From: Curtobacterium pusillum
GTDB taxonomy: Bacteria > Actinomycetota > Actinomycetes > Actinomycetales > Microbacteriaceae
Assembly (NCBI GenBank): GCA_002025645.1
Contig: CP018783.1
Span: 3,038,001-3,102,000 of the forward strand
Length of the DNA stretch: 64,000 bases
Direction of reading: 5' to 3'
The notes under the pieces are model-generated. The model saw only the letters and a program-made list of their open reading frames with translations, was not told where the DNA came from and did not search any database. The first letter of the stretch is position 1. Every line of letters starts with the position of its first letter. Shown one piece after another: positions 43,480-51,818 of the stretch. Made by a program: the position numbers and the translations under genes.

Positions 43480-44514
43480 TCAGCCCAAGTGCCGCCGGAG
43501 GAAGGTCGCCACGCGCTTGCTCATCGCCTCGTCGAGCTGCGCGATCGAGTGCGCAGATCCCTCCACGGCCACGAACGTCACCGGCACGTCGTGCTTCCGC
43601 AGGGTCGCCGCGAACTCCTGCGACTCCCAGAGTGGGATGAACTCGTCCGTGGAGTGCCCGATGAAGAACGGTGCCGTGTCCGAGGTCACGTGGTACTCCG
43701 GGGATGCCCGGGTCGCCGCCGGACAGTTCGCGTAGGTCCGGCACCCGAGGTACAGCAACTGCTTCCGCTGGAACGACGCCGAGACCCCGTCCGCGCGGGT
43801 CGACCTCGAGGTCAGGTTCGTCGGCCCGCTCAGGTCGACGACGGCCCGGATCCGGTTGCCCTCGGCGTAGGCGGTCGAGTCGTGGTCGGTGACGGCGAGC
43901 ATCGCCGCGAGGTTCCCGCCGGCGCTGCCACCGAACACCCCGACCCGCTTGCTGTCCACGTCGTAGGTCGACAGCGTCGTCGGGCGGAACACGAAGTCGA
44001 GCGCCCGTCGGACGTCGTCGAGCCCGGCGGGGAAGGGGTCGGTCGGCGCGAGCCGGTAGTCGACGTTGAACGTGACGAACCCCTCGGACGCGAGGTACTT
44101 GCACACCGACCGGTACGCCGCCGTCGCCTTGTCGCCGTGCGACCAACTGCCGCCGTGGATCATCAGCACGGCGGGGCGGGTGCCGCTGGCTGCCTCGGCG
44201 AGTGCGTCCGGGTCAGGGGATGCGGACGCAGAGGCAGCATGCGTGGGGACGGCCGTCGCGGTCGGCGTCGTCGTGGTGTCCGGAGCGCTGTCCGCGGGCA
44301 GGCACACGTCGAGGCGCTGCAGAGCGCCCGAGCCGTACGGCACGTCGGCGACCACGTCGATGCCGTGGTACCGCAACGACAGCGGGTAGATCACGGGGCC
44401 GGCGGTGACCGTGCGGTTCTCGTCGCCGACGGGGTCCGAGCTGCACGACGCGACCGCGCCGAGCGCCACGACCGCGGCGACGAGCGCGAGCAACGTGCGA
44501 CGGCCTGACCTCAT
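43480..44514 (-). CDS. Lipoprotein alpha/beta hydrolase (esterase)
   Basis: 344 residues. Signal peptide with lipobox-like GAVASC (Cys about 25). A Thr/Ala/Ser-rich insert at about 85-115, then a hormone-sensitive-lipase-like fold: oxyanion text LMIHGGSWSHGD, nucleophile GVFGGSAGGNLAAM, late His in VEGSAHSIAQLD. A Cys pair (LGCRTYANC) may form a disulphide. Probably an anchored extracellular carboxylesterase; substrate unknown. ATG at 44514 has TACGGT seven bases upstream. Confidence 0.87.
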   Translation of the reverse strand: MRSGRRTLLALVAAVVALGAVASCSSDPVGDENRTVTAGPVIYPLSLRYHGIDVVADVPYGSGALQRLDVCLPADSAPDTTTTPTATAVPTHAASASASPDPDALAEAASGTRPAVLMIHGGSWSHGDKATAAYRSVCKYLASEGFVTFNVDYRLAPTDPFPAGLDDVRRALDFVFRPTTLSTYDVDSKRVGVFGGSAGGNLAAMLAVTDHDSTAYAEGNRIRAVVDLSGPTNLTSRSTRADGVSASFQRKQLLYLGCRTYANCPAATRASPEYHVTSDTAPFFIGHSTDEFIPLWESQEFAATLRKHDVPVTFVAVEGSAHSIAQLDEAMSKRVATFLRRHLG

Positions 44515-44590
44515 CGAGTCCACCGTAACTCGCCGCCCGCGCGCCGACGTCCACCTGCGGGACGAACGGCCACGCGGCGCACTCCACCCA

Positions 44591-44637
44591 ACGGACGACC
44601 CCGACGGACGATCCCGACGGACGACCCCGCCGGACGA
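44591..44637. repeat. 13-bp tandem repeat
   Basis: ACGGACGACCCCG, ACGGACGATCCCG, ACGGACGACCCCG and a partial fourth unit in the divergent gap before the polyphosphate kinase gene. Confidence 0.7.
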
Positions 44638-44702
44638 AAAACGCCTCCGGGCGAACCCGCCCCCGCGGTGCCAGGATGAGACACGACCCCACAGGAGGAC
44701 CC

Positions 44703-45557
44703 GTGAGCCGTCGCAAGGCCTGGAACGCCGATCCCGAACCGCTGCTCCGCGTCGAGGAGGGCTTCCGCCTCGACCGCGTCGACCCCGACGGCACGCCGGG
44801 CTTCCCGGGTCGCAAGATCGACGGCCTCGAGGCGCTCGCCGCAGGTGAGTCCCGCCTGTCCGCCCTGCAGGAGCGGCTCTGGGCGGCATCGACCGCGGGG
44901 GATCAGCGTCGAGTGCTCCTCGTGCTCCAGGCGATGGACACCGCAGGCAAGGGCGGGATCGTCTCGCACGTGGTCGGCGCGGTGGACCCGAACGGCGTGC
45001 ACTACGCGGGCTTCAAGGCCCCCACCGCCGAGGAACGCGAGCACGACTTCCTCTGGCGCATCGAACGACAGCTGCCCGGTGCCGGCCAGCTCGGGGTGTT
45101 CGACCGCTCGCACTACGAGGACGTCCTCATCCAGAAGGTCCGCTCCTTCGCGCCTCCGGAGGAGATCGAGCGCCGCTACGGTGCGATCGTCGACTTCGAG
45201 GACGCCCTCGCCGAACAGGGCACGAGCATCGTCAAGGTGATGCTGCACATCTCGAAGGACGAACAGCGCGAGCGGCTCGGCGAGCGTCTGGACCGTCCCG
45301 ACAAGCACTGGAAGTTCAACCCTGGTGACATCGACGAGCGTCTGCTGTGGGACGGCTACCAGGAGGCGTACCAGACGGTCTTCGACCGAACCTCGACCTC
45401 TCGTGCGCCCTGGTACGTGATCCCCGCGAACCGCAAGTGGTACGCGCGGCTCGCCGTTCAGCAGCTCCTCCTCCGCACGCTCGAGGACATGCAGCTCACG
45501 TGGCCCGCGGCGGACTTCGACGTGGCCGAGCAGCGACAGCGGCTCGCCGAGTCCTGA
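44703..45557 (+). CDS. ppk2: Polyphosphate kinase 2 family protein
   Basis: Transfers phosphate between polyphosphate and nucleotides. 284 residues. Walker A VLQAMDTAGKGGIVSHV (about 75), Walker B LGVFDRSHYEDVLI, the lid region KDEQRERLGERLDRPDKHWKF, and the C-terminal PWYVIPANRKWYARL typical of PPK2. GTG at 44703 behind AGGAGG; the upstream ATG at 44676 lacks a ribosome binding site. Confidence 0.93.
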   Translation: MSRRKAWNADPEPLLRVEEGFRLDRVDPDGTPGFPGRKIDGLEALAAGESRLSALQERLWAASTAGDQRRVLLVLQAMDTAGKGGIVSHVVGAVDPNGVHYAGFKAPTAEEREHDFLWRIERQLPGAGQLGVFDRSHYEDVLIQKVRSFAPPEEIERRYGAIVDFEDALAEQGTSIVKVMLHISKDEQRERLGERLDRPDKHWKFNPGDIDERLLWDGYQEAYQTVFDRTSTSRAPWYVIPANRKWYARLAVQQLLLRTLEDMQLTWPAADFDVAEQRQRLAES

Positions 45558-45643
45558 CCCTGACGGCCGGCCTGGAGGCACGGATCACCGCCGCCCCGCA
45601 CCGCGCGCCCGCCTCGGGGCTGGCATCAGGGCGCGTGGTCGCG

Positions 45644-45826
45644 TAGACTCCGTCGGTCGGCCTTCGACGCCGTGACATTGCGATCACGGAGTTCAAGTTT
45701 GGGTGTGTGTTGCTCGAGGGCTGGATTCACGTCGATCCGCGACGGGAAGAACCCCCTCTCCGCATTCAGCCCCCGCCGATGTCGCTGCCGGGCGCTGCGG
45801 TACGTCTGCACCCCGAGAAAGTAGCC
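45644..45826 (+). promoter_or_regulatory. Promoter and long 5' leader of the DEAD-box helicase
   Basis: TAGACT (45644-45649) is the best -10. About 170 bases of leader follow before the ATG, including a small hairpin CCGTGA / TCACGG (45670-45689). The 269-base gap also holds CTGGAGGCACGG (45572-45583) just after the kinase gene. A long leader suits cold or RNA-structure control but this is inference. Confidence 0.5.
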
Positions 45827-47839
45827 ATGGCCCCGTACAACAAGGGCGGCGCGGACAACCGCGCCTCCGACCGTGTCCGTCACCCGAACGGCACCCCCGC
45901 CGCTCGCAGCAGCAAGCACCGCGGCTTCCGCGCCGCCGACCCGTCGGCGCCGCGGCAGAAGCAGCGCTGGGACGCCGAGGAGCGTCGCGGTCGCGCATCG
46001 CAGGGCGAGCGCCCGAGCCGTCCGAACTGGGAGCCGCGCGACGGTGGCCAGGGCCGCCCGCAGCGCGACGACCGTGGCGGCCGTCGCTTCGACCGCGACG
46101 ACCGCGCCCCCCGTCGGTTCGATCGTGACGACCGTGCTCCGCGTCGTGACAACGACGACCGTCCGCGTCGTTTCGACCGAGACGACCGTGCGCCGCGTCG
46201 CTTCGATCGTGACGACCGTGCTCCGCGCCGGTTCGATCGTGACGACCGCGCTCCCCGTCGGTTCGACCGTGACGACCGTGCCCCGCGTCGTGACAGCGAT
46301 GACCGTCCGCGTCGGAACTTCGACCGTGACGACCGTGCTCCCCGTCGGTTCGACCGTGACGACCGTGCCCCGCGTCGTTTCGACCGTGACGACCGTGCGC
46401 CCCGTCGTGACAGCGATGACCGTCCGCGTCGGAACTTCGACCGTGACGACCGTGCTCCCCGTCGGTTCGACCGTGACGACCGTGCCCCGCGTCGCTTCGA
46501 CCGCGACGACCGTGCACCCCGTCGTGACAGTGACGACCGTCCCCGCCGGTTCGACCGCGACGACCGTGACCGCACCGAGCGCAAGCCGTTCGTCCCCGCC
46601 GACGACGTCAAGCTCGAGAAGCTCCAGGCCGAGGCCACCGTCGCGGCCGACGTCGAGGGCGTGACCTTCGGCGACCTCGGCATCGGCGGCAACATCTCCC
46701 GCGCCCTGCAGGAGCTCGGCGCCAGCAGCCCGTTCCCGATCCAGGCGGCGACGATCCCCGACGTCCTCGCCGGCAAGGACGTCCTCGGCCGCGGCCGCAC
46801 CGGCTCCGGCAAGACGATCGCCTTCGGTGCACCCCTCGTCGAGAAGCTCATGGAGAACGGCGGCGGCACGAAGCGCAAGATGGGCCGCGCCCCGCGTGCG
46901 CTCATCCTCGCGCCGACCCGTGAGCTCGCCCTGCAGATCGACCGCACGGTGCAGCCGATCGCCCGCTCGGTCGGCCTGTTCACGACGCAGATCTACGGCG
47001 GTGTCCCGTACGGCCGGCAGGAAGGTGCGCTCCAGCGCGGCGTCGACATCATCGTCGGGACGCCGGGCCGCGTGCAGGACCTCATGAACAAGGGGAAGCT
47101 CGACCTGAGCGAGGTCGTCATCTCCGTGCTCGACGAGGCCGACCACATGTGCGACCTCGGGTTCCTCGAGCCGGTGCAGGAGATCCTCTCCGCCACAGCC
47201 GAGGTCACCCCCGAGGGCAACCGCGCCCAGAAGCTCCTGTTCAGCGCGACGCTCGACGCGCAGGTCGCCTCGCTCGTCGAGGAGTTCCTGCACGAGCCGT
47301 CCGTCCACGAGGTCGCCGGCGAGGACCAGGCGTCGTCGACGATCGACCACCGCGTGCTCGTGGTCGAGCAGCGCCAGAAGGACCAGCTCCTCGAGGAGCT
47401 CGTCGCAGGCTCCGGCAAGACGATCGTCTTCGCCCGCACCCGCGCCTACGCCGAGCGTCTGGCCGACCAGTTCGAGGACGCCGGTATCCGCGCGACCTCG
47501 CTCCACGGCGACCTGAACCAGTCGCGCCGCACCCGCAACCTGCAGCTGCTCACGAGCGGCCGGGTGAACGTCCTCGTCGCGACCGACGTGGCCGCCCGCG
47601 GCATCCACGTGGACGACGTGTCGCTGGTCGTGCAGGCCGACGCCCCGGACGACTACAAGGCGTACATGCACCGTTCGGGCCGCACGGGTCGTGCCGGCAA
47701 GGAGGGCACGGTCGTGACGATCGTCCCGCGCAGCCGTCGACGCAAGATCGAGGGCATCCTCGAGCACGCGGAGATCGAGGCGGAGCTCGTCGACGCCGCT
47801 CCCGGTGACGGGATCGTCGCGGAGCTCGCCGCGCGCTGA
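45827..47839 (+). CDS. DEAD-box RNA helicase with FDRDDRAP repeat tract
   Basis: 670 residues. About 70 polar residues, then a 160-residue tract of 13 FDRDDR units with four RRD[NS]DDRP variants (about 85-245), then a full helicase core: Q-motif region FPIQAATIPDVLAGKD, motif I GRTGSGKT, PTRELALQID, GTPGRVQDL, VLDEADHMCDLG, LFSATLD, and VI HRSGRTGRAG. The Arg/Asp repeats resemble RGG-like RNA-binding, condensate-forming tails, here at the N-terminal side. ATG at 45827. Confidence 0.93.
   Translation: MAPYNKGGADNRASDRVRHPNGTPAARSSKHRGFRAADPSAPRQKQRWDAEERRGRASQGERPSRPNWEPRDGGQGRPQRDDRGGRRFDRDDRAPRRFDRDDRAPRRDNDDRPRRFDRDDRAPRRFDRDDRAPRRFDRDDRAPRRFDRDDRAPRRDSDDRPRRNFDRDDRAPRRFDRDDRAPRRFDRDDRAPRRDSDDRPRRNFDRDDRAPRRFDRDDRAPRRFDRDDRAPRRDSDDRPRRFDRDDRDRTERKPFVPADDVKLEKLQAEATVAADVEGVTFGDLGIGGNISRALQELGASSPFPIQAATIPDVLAGKDVLGRGRTGSGKTIAFGAPLVEKLMENGGGTKRKMGRAPRALILAPTRELALQIDRTVQPIARSVGLFTTQIYGGVPYGRQEGALQRGVDIIVGTPGRVQDLMNKGKLDLSEVVISVLDEADHMCDLGFLEPVQEILSATAEVTPEGNRAQKLLFSATLDAQVASLVEEFLHEPSVHEVAGEDQASSTIDHRVLVVEQRQKDQLLEELVAGSGKTIVFARTRAYAERLADQFEDAGIRATSLHGDLNQSRRTRNLQLLTSGRVNVLVATDVAARGIHVDDVSLVVQADAPDDYKAYMHRSGRTGRAGKEGTVVTIVPRSRRRKIEGILEHAEIEAELVDAAPGDGIVAELAAR
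46081..46570 (+). repeat. In-gene tandem repeat array
   Basis: Imperfect 30-base units (TTCGACCGTGACGACCGTGC) interleaved with 24-base units. Several units are identical at third codon positions, so the array has been homogenised recently by recombination or slippage. Confidence 0.85.
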
Positions 47840-47853
47840 CCTCCCGATCGCCA

Positions 47854-47891
47854 GAACACCCCCGTCTCGCTCCGGCGAGACGGGGGTGTTC
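47854..47891 (+). terminator. Strong helicase terminator
   Basis: 17-bp perfect stem GAACACCCCCGTCTCGC / GCGAGACGGGGGTGTTC, loop TCCG, 14 bases after the stop. Confidence 0.8.
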
Positions 47892-47948
47892 TCGTGCGGC
47901 ACCGCCTCCCGAGCGAGACGCCGCCGCGCGCTCGTCGCGAGCACACGG

Positions 47949-47992
47949 CGGACGGGAGGCACGGTGCCAGCCGGCACCGTGCCTCCCGTCCG
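47949..47992. terminator. Family I palindrome, copy 3
   Basis: 20-bp perfect stem and loop AGCC. The stem is the same as in the copy at 8109 over the core GACGGGAGGCACGGTGCC. Confidence 0.72.
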
Positions 47993-47999
47993 TCCGATG

Positions 48000-48050
48000 G
48001 TGAGCAGAAATGGTCGGGTCGCCGCCGTCGACCCGACCATTCCTGCTCAC
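48000..48050. terminator. Hairpin at the 3' end of the DinB gene
   Basis: 22-bp stem with one mismatch (outer arms GTGAGCAG / CTGCTCAC, inner ATGGTCGGGTCG / CGACCCGACCAT) and a seven-base loop. Third large hairpin in the 222-base convergent gap; no gene in it. Confidence 0.65.
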
Positions 48051-48061
48051 GATGCGCCGCG

Positions 48062-48571
48062 TCAGCGGTTGAAGAAGAGCAACCCGCGCACGTACCCGGC
48101 CTGCCCCGCGTGCTGCGTGCAGTCGTCGAGGATGCTCACGAGCCGCGCGCCCCGCGTGACGGGCGGGTCCCACGCGTCGTCGACCACGGGGTCGAAGTCC
48201 TCCGGCGAGAGCGCCCCCACGTAGGCGACCGTCCGCTCGTGCACGGCGCGGAGGTACCCGACCAGCAGCTCGGCAGAGGCGCGCACGCGCCCGACGTCGT
48301 CACGGGACATGCCGTACCCGAGCGCTTCGGCGGGGAACGGCAGTCCGAACCGCTCTACCCAGCCGTCCGCGGTCCACACCTGCTCGCTGCCCGCGAGGTC
48401 CGCGACCTGGGCGTCCTGCCCGCGCGCGATGTGCCACGCGAGCCAGGCGAGCGTGTTCGCACCGGCGGCCGGACGTGCGGCCAGCTGGTCCTCCGACAGC
48501 CCGTCGACGGCGCGTTCGACGGTCGACGGGATGCGCGAGAACGCTTCGATGAGGAGTTCTGAGGGGGTCAT
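48062..48571 (-). CDS. DinB/DUF664 family protein (mycothiol-transferase-like)
   Basis: 169 residues, four-helix bundle. LAWLAWHIARGQDAQVADLAG carries the first metal His and LDDCTQHAGQAGYVRGL the C-terminal His, with LSEDQLAARPAAGANTLAWL before. In actinobacteria this group includes mycothiol-dependent transferases. ATG at 48571 has TAGCGT seven bases upstream. Substrate unknown. Confidence 0.87.
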   Translation of the reverse strand: MTPSELLIEAFSRIPSTVERAVDGLSEDQLAARPAAGANTLAWLAWHIARGQDAQVADLAGSEQVWTADGWVERFGLPFPAEALGYGMSRDDVGRVRASAELLVGYLRAVHERTVAYVGALSPEDFDPVVDDAWDPPVTRGARLVSILDDCTQHAGQAGYVRGLLFFNR

Positions 48572-48581
48572 GCCCGCAACG

Positions 48582-49097
48582 CTACGCGCGGGCTCCGTGT
48601 GCCGCGAGCTCGGCGTCGAACGCCTCGAGCAGGGCCGCGAGCGTGCCCATCTGGTCCGTGGGGATCGCGGTGGTGAAGGCCTTGCGGTAGACGTCCTTGA
48701 CCTCGTCCACGGTGCGGGTGCCCTCGTCGAGGATGACCACCTCGACGCTCCGCCGGTCGTTCGGGTTCGGGATGCGCCGGACGAGGTCGCGCTGCTCGAG
48801 TCGGTCGATGAGCGACGTCATCGCGCCGGTGGAGAGGCCGAGGTAGGCGGTGGCCTCCTTCGGCAGGACGCTCCCGCCCGGACGTGCGGCGAGCGAGGAC
48901 AGGAAGCGGAGGTCGGTGAGCCCGAGGCCGCGCCGCGACGCCTCGACGTTCACGAGCCGGGAGTGGTGGATCTGCAGGCGCCGGTAGACCTCGAGCACGC
49001 GGTCGAGGTCCGTCTCCGGTGCAGCCCCGGACACGGGTGACACCGGCGACGACGACCCGGCGGGCACAGCTGGGTCGTCCGGCAGCACGGCGGTCAC
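48582..49097 (-). CDS. MarR family regulator, second of a tandem pair
   Basis: 171 residues. MarR winged helix: GLTDLRFLSSLAARPGGSVL, ATAYLGLSTGAMTSLIDRLE, then QRDLVRRIPNPNDRRSVEVV with the wing DRRS. GTG at 49097 overlaps the stop of the first MarR gene. The two proteins share the run STGAMTSLIDRLE/TTGAMTSLIDRLE and overall layout, so the pair arose by duplication. Confidence 0.9.
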   Translation of the reverse strand: MTAVLPDDPAVPAGSSSPVSPVSGAAPETDLDRVLEVYRRLQIHHSRLVNVEASRRGLGLTDLRFLSSLAARPGGSVLPKEATAYLGLSTGAMTSLIDRLEQRDLVRRIPNPNDRRSVEVVILDEGTRTVDEVKDVYRKAFTTAIPTDQMGTLAALLEAFDAELAAHGARA

Positions 49098-49648
49098 GAG
49101 GCGGATCCGACCCGTGGCGCGGTGACCGTGCGCGAGTGGTGGTCGAGCGCCACCCCGAGCCGGTCGAACGCGTCGGCGAGACGGTCCCGGTCCCCTGGAG
49201 CGATCACGTCGCGGAACGCCGACGTGTAGACGGCGCCGATCTGCTTCGCGACCTCGGCCCCTGACGGGGTGAGGTGGATGAGGATGCTGCGGCGGTCCTG
49301 CGGGTTCGGGCGGCGCTCGATGTGGGCGCGCTTCTCGAGCCGGTCGATCAGCGAGGTCATCGCGCCGGTGGTGAGCTCGAGGTACTCGCCGGCCTGTTTC
49401 GGGGTGACTCCCTCGCCGTCCGCTGCCGCGAGGAAGAACACGAACCGGGCGTCGGTGGCGTTCAGGCCGCGGCTCGAGCTCTCGTGGTGGAGCACCCGCG
49501 CGTGCTGCATCTGGAGCATCCGGAACGCGGTCATCAGCCTCGCGAGGCCGGTGTCCGGCGCGAGTTCGGGAACGGTGACGTCGGGCGAGACCGGCACGGC
49601 GGAGACGGCGTCCAGCGAGGGCGGGAGTACGGGGACGGTGTCCGTCAT
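49094..49648 (-). CDS. MarR family regulator, first of a tandem pair
   Basis: 184 residues. HTH text GLNATDARFVFFLAAADGEG, LELTTGAMTSLIDRLEKRAH, RRPNPQDRRSILIHL. About 40 disordered N-terminal residues. ATG at 49648; the frame continues further upstream without a likely start. The operator-like repeat at 49722 lies in the divergent gap to the CalY-like gene, so this pair may control that locus. Confidence 0.9.
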   Translation of the reverse strand: MTDTVPVLPPSLDAVSAVPVSPDVTVPELAPDTGLARLMTAFRMLQMQHARVLHHESSSRGLNATDARFVFFLAAADGEGVTPKQAGEYLELTTGAMTSLIDRLEKRAHIERRPNPQDRRSILIHLTPSGAEVAKQIGAVYTSAFRDVIAPGDRDRLADAFDRLGVALDHHSRTVTAPRVGSAS

Positions 49649-49721
49649 CGGGCGGCTCTCTCGGGTGCATGACCGCCTGGGCGATCGTGGGGACGGCACG
49701 GGCATGCCGTCGTGCTGCTCA

Positions 49722-49766
49722 TTGAACAAGTATCTCACTCGTCGAACTACCCCCAGCAGTGGGGGT
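49722..49766. promoter_or_regulatory. MarR-type inverted repeat and small hairpin
   Basis: TTGAACAAGT (49722-49731) and ACTCGTCGAA (49737-49746) form an imperfect dyad. ACCCCC-AGCAGT-GGGGGT (49749-49766) follows. Located between the MarR pair and the secreted protein gene. Confidence 0.5.
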
Positions 49767-49882
49767 GTACCTTCTCTTGTGAGCCACACGGCGTCCAAGT
49801 AACTTGATCGTCGTACCAACCACAGCGTCGAAGAGCGGCCAACCACCGCGGGCCCGGCGCACCATGGATCAGGAGCTCCGTC

Positions 49883-50482
49883 ATGTCCCGTGTCACCCCT
49901 CGCGCCGCCCGTCTCGCCGCCTGGATCGCCATCCCCGCCGCTCTCGTGGCCTCGGGTGTCGTCGTCTCGACCGCGTCCTACTCGGCGTTCTCGGCCACCA
50001 CCGTCAACCCGACCAGCAACTGGACCGCCGGCAGCGTCGCCCTCACCGACGACGACAACAACACGGCGCTCTTCACCGCGACGGGTCTCAAGCCGGGTTC
50101 GACCGGCGCGAACTGCATCACCGTCACCTCGACCGGCTCGCTTGCCTCGACGGTGAAGCTGTACGGCACGAACCCCGCGACCACGAACAACCTCGCCGGC
50201 AACATCAACCTGCAGATCGAGCAGGGCACCGGCGGCGGCTTCGGCTCGTGCACGGGCTTCACCCCGGCGTCGACCAGCGGCACGCTCTACAACGGCACGC
50301 TCGCCGCGTTCGGCACCGGCTCGACCAACTTCGCGACCGGCCTCGGCACGTGGGCCCCGACCGGCTCCGCGTCCGAGTCGCGCGTCTACCGCTTCACCTA
50401 CACGGTCTCGAGCACCGCGCCGAACACGGTGCAGGGCGGCACCGCGTCGATCGGCCTCACCTGGGAGGCCCAGAACAGCTGA
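49883..50482 (+). CDS. Secreted CalY/TasA-like protein
   Basis: 199 residues. N-terminal signal helix LAAWIAIPAALVASGVVVST ends at SYSAFSATT, the [SA]xF[ST]AT pattern of camelysin/TasA precursors cut by SipW-type peptidases. The rest is Ser/Thr/Gly/Asn-rich beta sequence (ASTVKLYGTN, RVYRFTYTVS) ending GLTWEAQNS. Two Cys. ATG follows AGGAGC. The next gene is a SipW-like signal peptidase, as in Bacillus tapA-sipW-tasA. A fibre or surface coat role is inference. Confidence 0.83.
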   Translation: MSRVTPRAARLAAWIAIPAALVASGVVVSTASYSAFSATTVNPTSNWTAGSVALTDDDNNTALFTATGLKPGSTGANCITVTSTGSLASTVKLYGTNPATTNNLAGNINLQIEQGTGGGFGSCTGFTPASTSGTLYNGTLAAFGTGSTNFATGLGTWAPTGSASESRVYRFTYTVSSTAPNTVQGGTASIGLTWEAQNS

Positions 50483-50581
50483 GTCCGGGCTCCCGTCCCC
50501 GCTCGCTGGTGACGTCCGGGACCGGGCCCGACGCGGTCCCGTCCGTCACCCCCGTCAACGCGCCCCCGGTCGAAGGCAGTC

Positions 50582-51748
50582 ATGGTCAGCATCGAAGTGC
50601 ACGGTGGTCCGACACCGCACGACGTGCTGCGTGACGCCGTCGACTGGGGGCGCGTCGTCGTCGCGACCCTCGCCCGCGGGGTGGTCGCGACCCTGCTCGG
50701 GCTCGCGCTCTGGGCCGCCGCGCCCGCCGTCATCGGCTGGCAGCCGACGACGGTGATGACCGGTTCGATGGAGCCGCGTCTCGCCCCTGGTGACGTCGTC
50801 GTCTCGCGTCCGGTCTCGGCCGGCGAGGTCCGGATGGGCAAGATCCTGCTCGCCGACGACCCGGACCAGCCCGGACACCTGCGCATGCACCGCTACGTCG
50901 AGGACGGCCCCCGCGGCACCCTGATCACGAAGGGCGACGCGAACCCCCAGCAGGACTCGACACCGCTCGAGCGGTCTGCCGTGCACGGGGTCGCGTTCCT
51001 GCGCGTGCCGTTCGTGGGGACGCCGATCCTGTGGATCCGGGAGGGCGAGTGGATCAAGACCGGCATGCTCGCGCTCGGGTTGCTGGCCGTCCTCGCGCTG
51101 TGCACGATCGACGGGTCGCTGCGGCGACTCGTCGCAGCCGACGGAGACGACGGTGACGGTGGCGACGACGGAGACGGGCGTGCAGACGGTCCCGATGACG
51201 GTCTGGAGGCACGGGACGGCGCCGCCACGCGCCTCCAGTCCGTCGAGCCCACCGTCCACGGCGCTGCACCCGCCAGCCGACGCGCCGCTCGTCGACACGA
51301 GCGGCGTGCGCGTCGGTTCCGCCGGCTCGGCGGCGTGGCCGCCGTGCTCGTCGTCGCCGGCGGGGCCGGTGCGTTCCTCCCCGCGCAGGCCGTCGCCGCC
51401 CCGTGGTCGAGGACGACGACCGCCGCCGGCTCCTTCGCGGCCCTGACGGTGCCGCAGGCGACCTCGCTCGTGTGCTCGGCCAACGGCGACGGCTCCGTGA
51501 ACATCGCGTTCGCGTACGGGGGTCCGGCGGCGACCTCGTTCTCCGTGATGAACGGCACGACCGTGCTCGCGACCAGCCCGACCGGCGCGACGACGCCGGT
51601 GCGCGTGGCCGGTTCCGGCCTGCTGCCGCTCGGCCAGGTCTACACCGTGACGCTCCGGGTGAACTACCTCGGGAACTGGGTGTCGACGAGCACCGCGACG
51701 GCCCGCATCCAGACCGCGCTCATCGGCACGAACCTCAGCTGCGGCTGA
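50582..51748 (+). CDS. SipW-like signal peptidase with C-terminal extracellular domain
   Basis: 388 residues. The first part is an archaeal/ER-type signal peptidase: helix GVVATLLGLALWAAAPAVIG, catalytic Ser in VMTGSMEPRLAPGD, the His region HLRMHRYVE in place of Lys, KGDANPQQDSTPL, and a second helix (GMLALGLLAVLALCT). Then an Asp/Gly linker, an Arg-rich stretch, a third helix (GGVAAVLVVAGGAGAFLPAQ) and a fibronectin-III-like extracellular domain (about 285-388) with two Cys. The linker DNA holds CTGGAGGCACGG and ACGCGCCTCCAG facing each other. Partner of the CalY-like gene. Confidence 0.85.
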   Translation: MVSIEVHGGPTPHDVLRDAVDWGRVVVATLARGVVATLLGLALWAAAPAVIGWQPTTVMTGSMEPRLAPGDVVVSRPVSAGEVRMGKILLADDPDQPGHLRMHRYVEDGPRGTLITKGDANPQQDSTPLERSAVHGVAFLRVPFVGTPILWIREGEWIKTGMLALGLLAVLALCTIDGSLRRLVAADGDDGDGGDDGDGRADGPDDGLEARDGAATRLQSVEPTVHGAAPASRRAARRHERRARRFRRLGGVAAVLVVAGGAGAFLPAQAVAAPWSRTTTAAGSFAALTVPQATSLVCSANGDGSVNIAFAYGGPAATSFSVMNGTTVLATSPTGATTPVRVAGSGLLPLGQVYTVTLRVNYLGNWVSTSTATARIQTALIGTNLSCG

Positions 51749-51818
51749 CGCTCCAAGGTTCTCCACAGGCGACCGCGGGGCAACCGGGGATGTCCGCGGC
51801 CGGCGCTACCGTGGCGAC

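Noticed and set aside
46081..46570. CRISPR-like regular repeats
   Set aside because: Units are contiguous, without unique spacers, and encode an in-frame FDRDDR tract.
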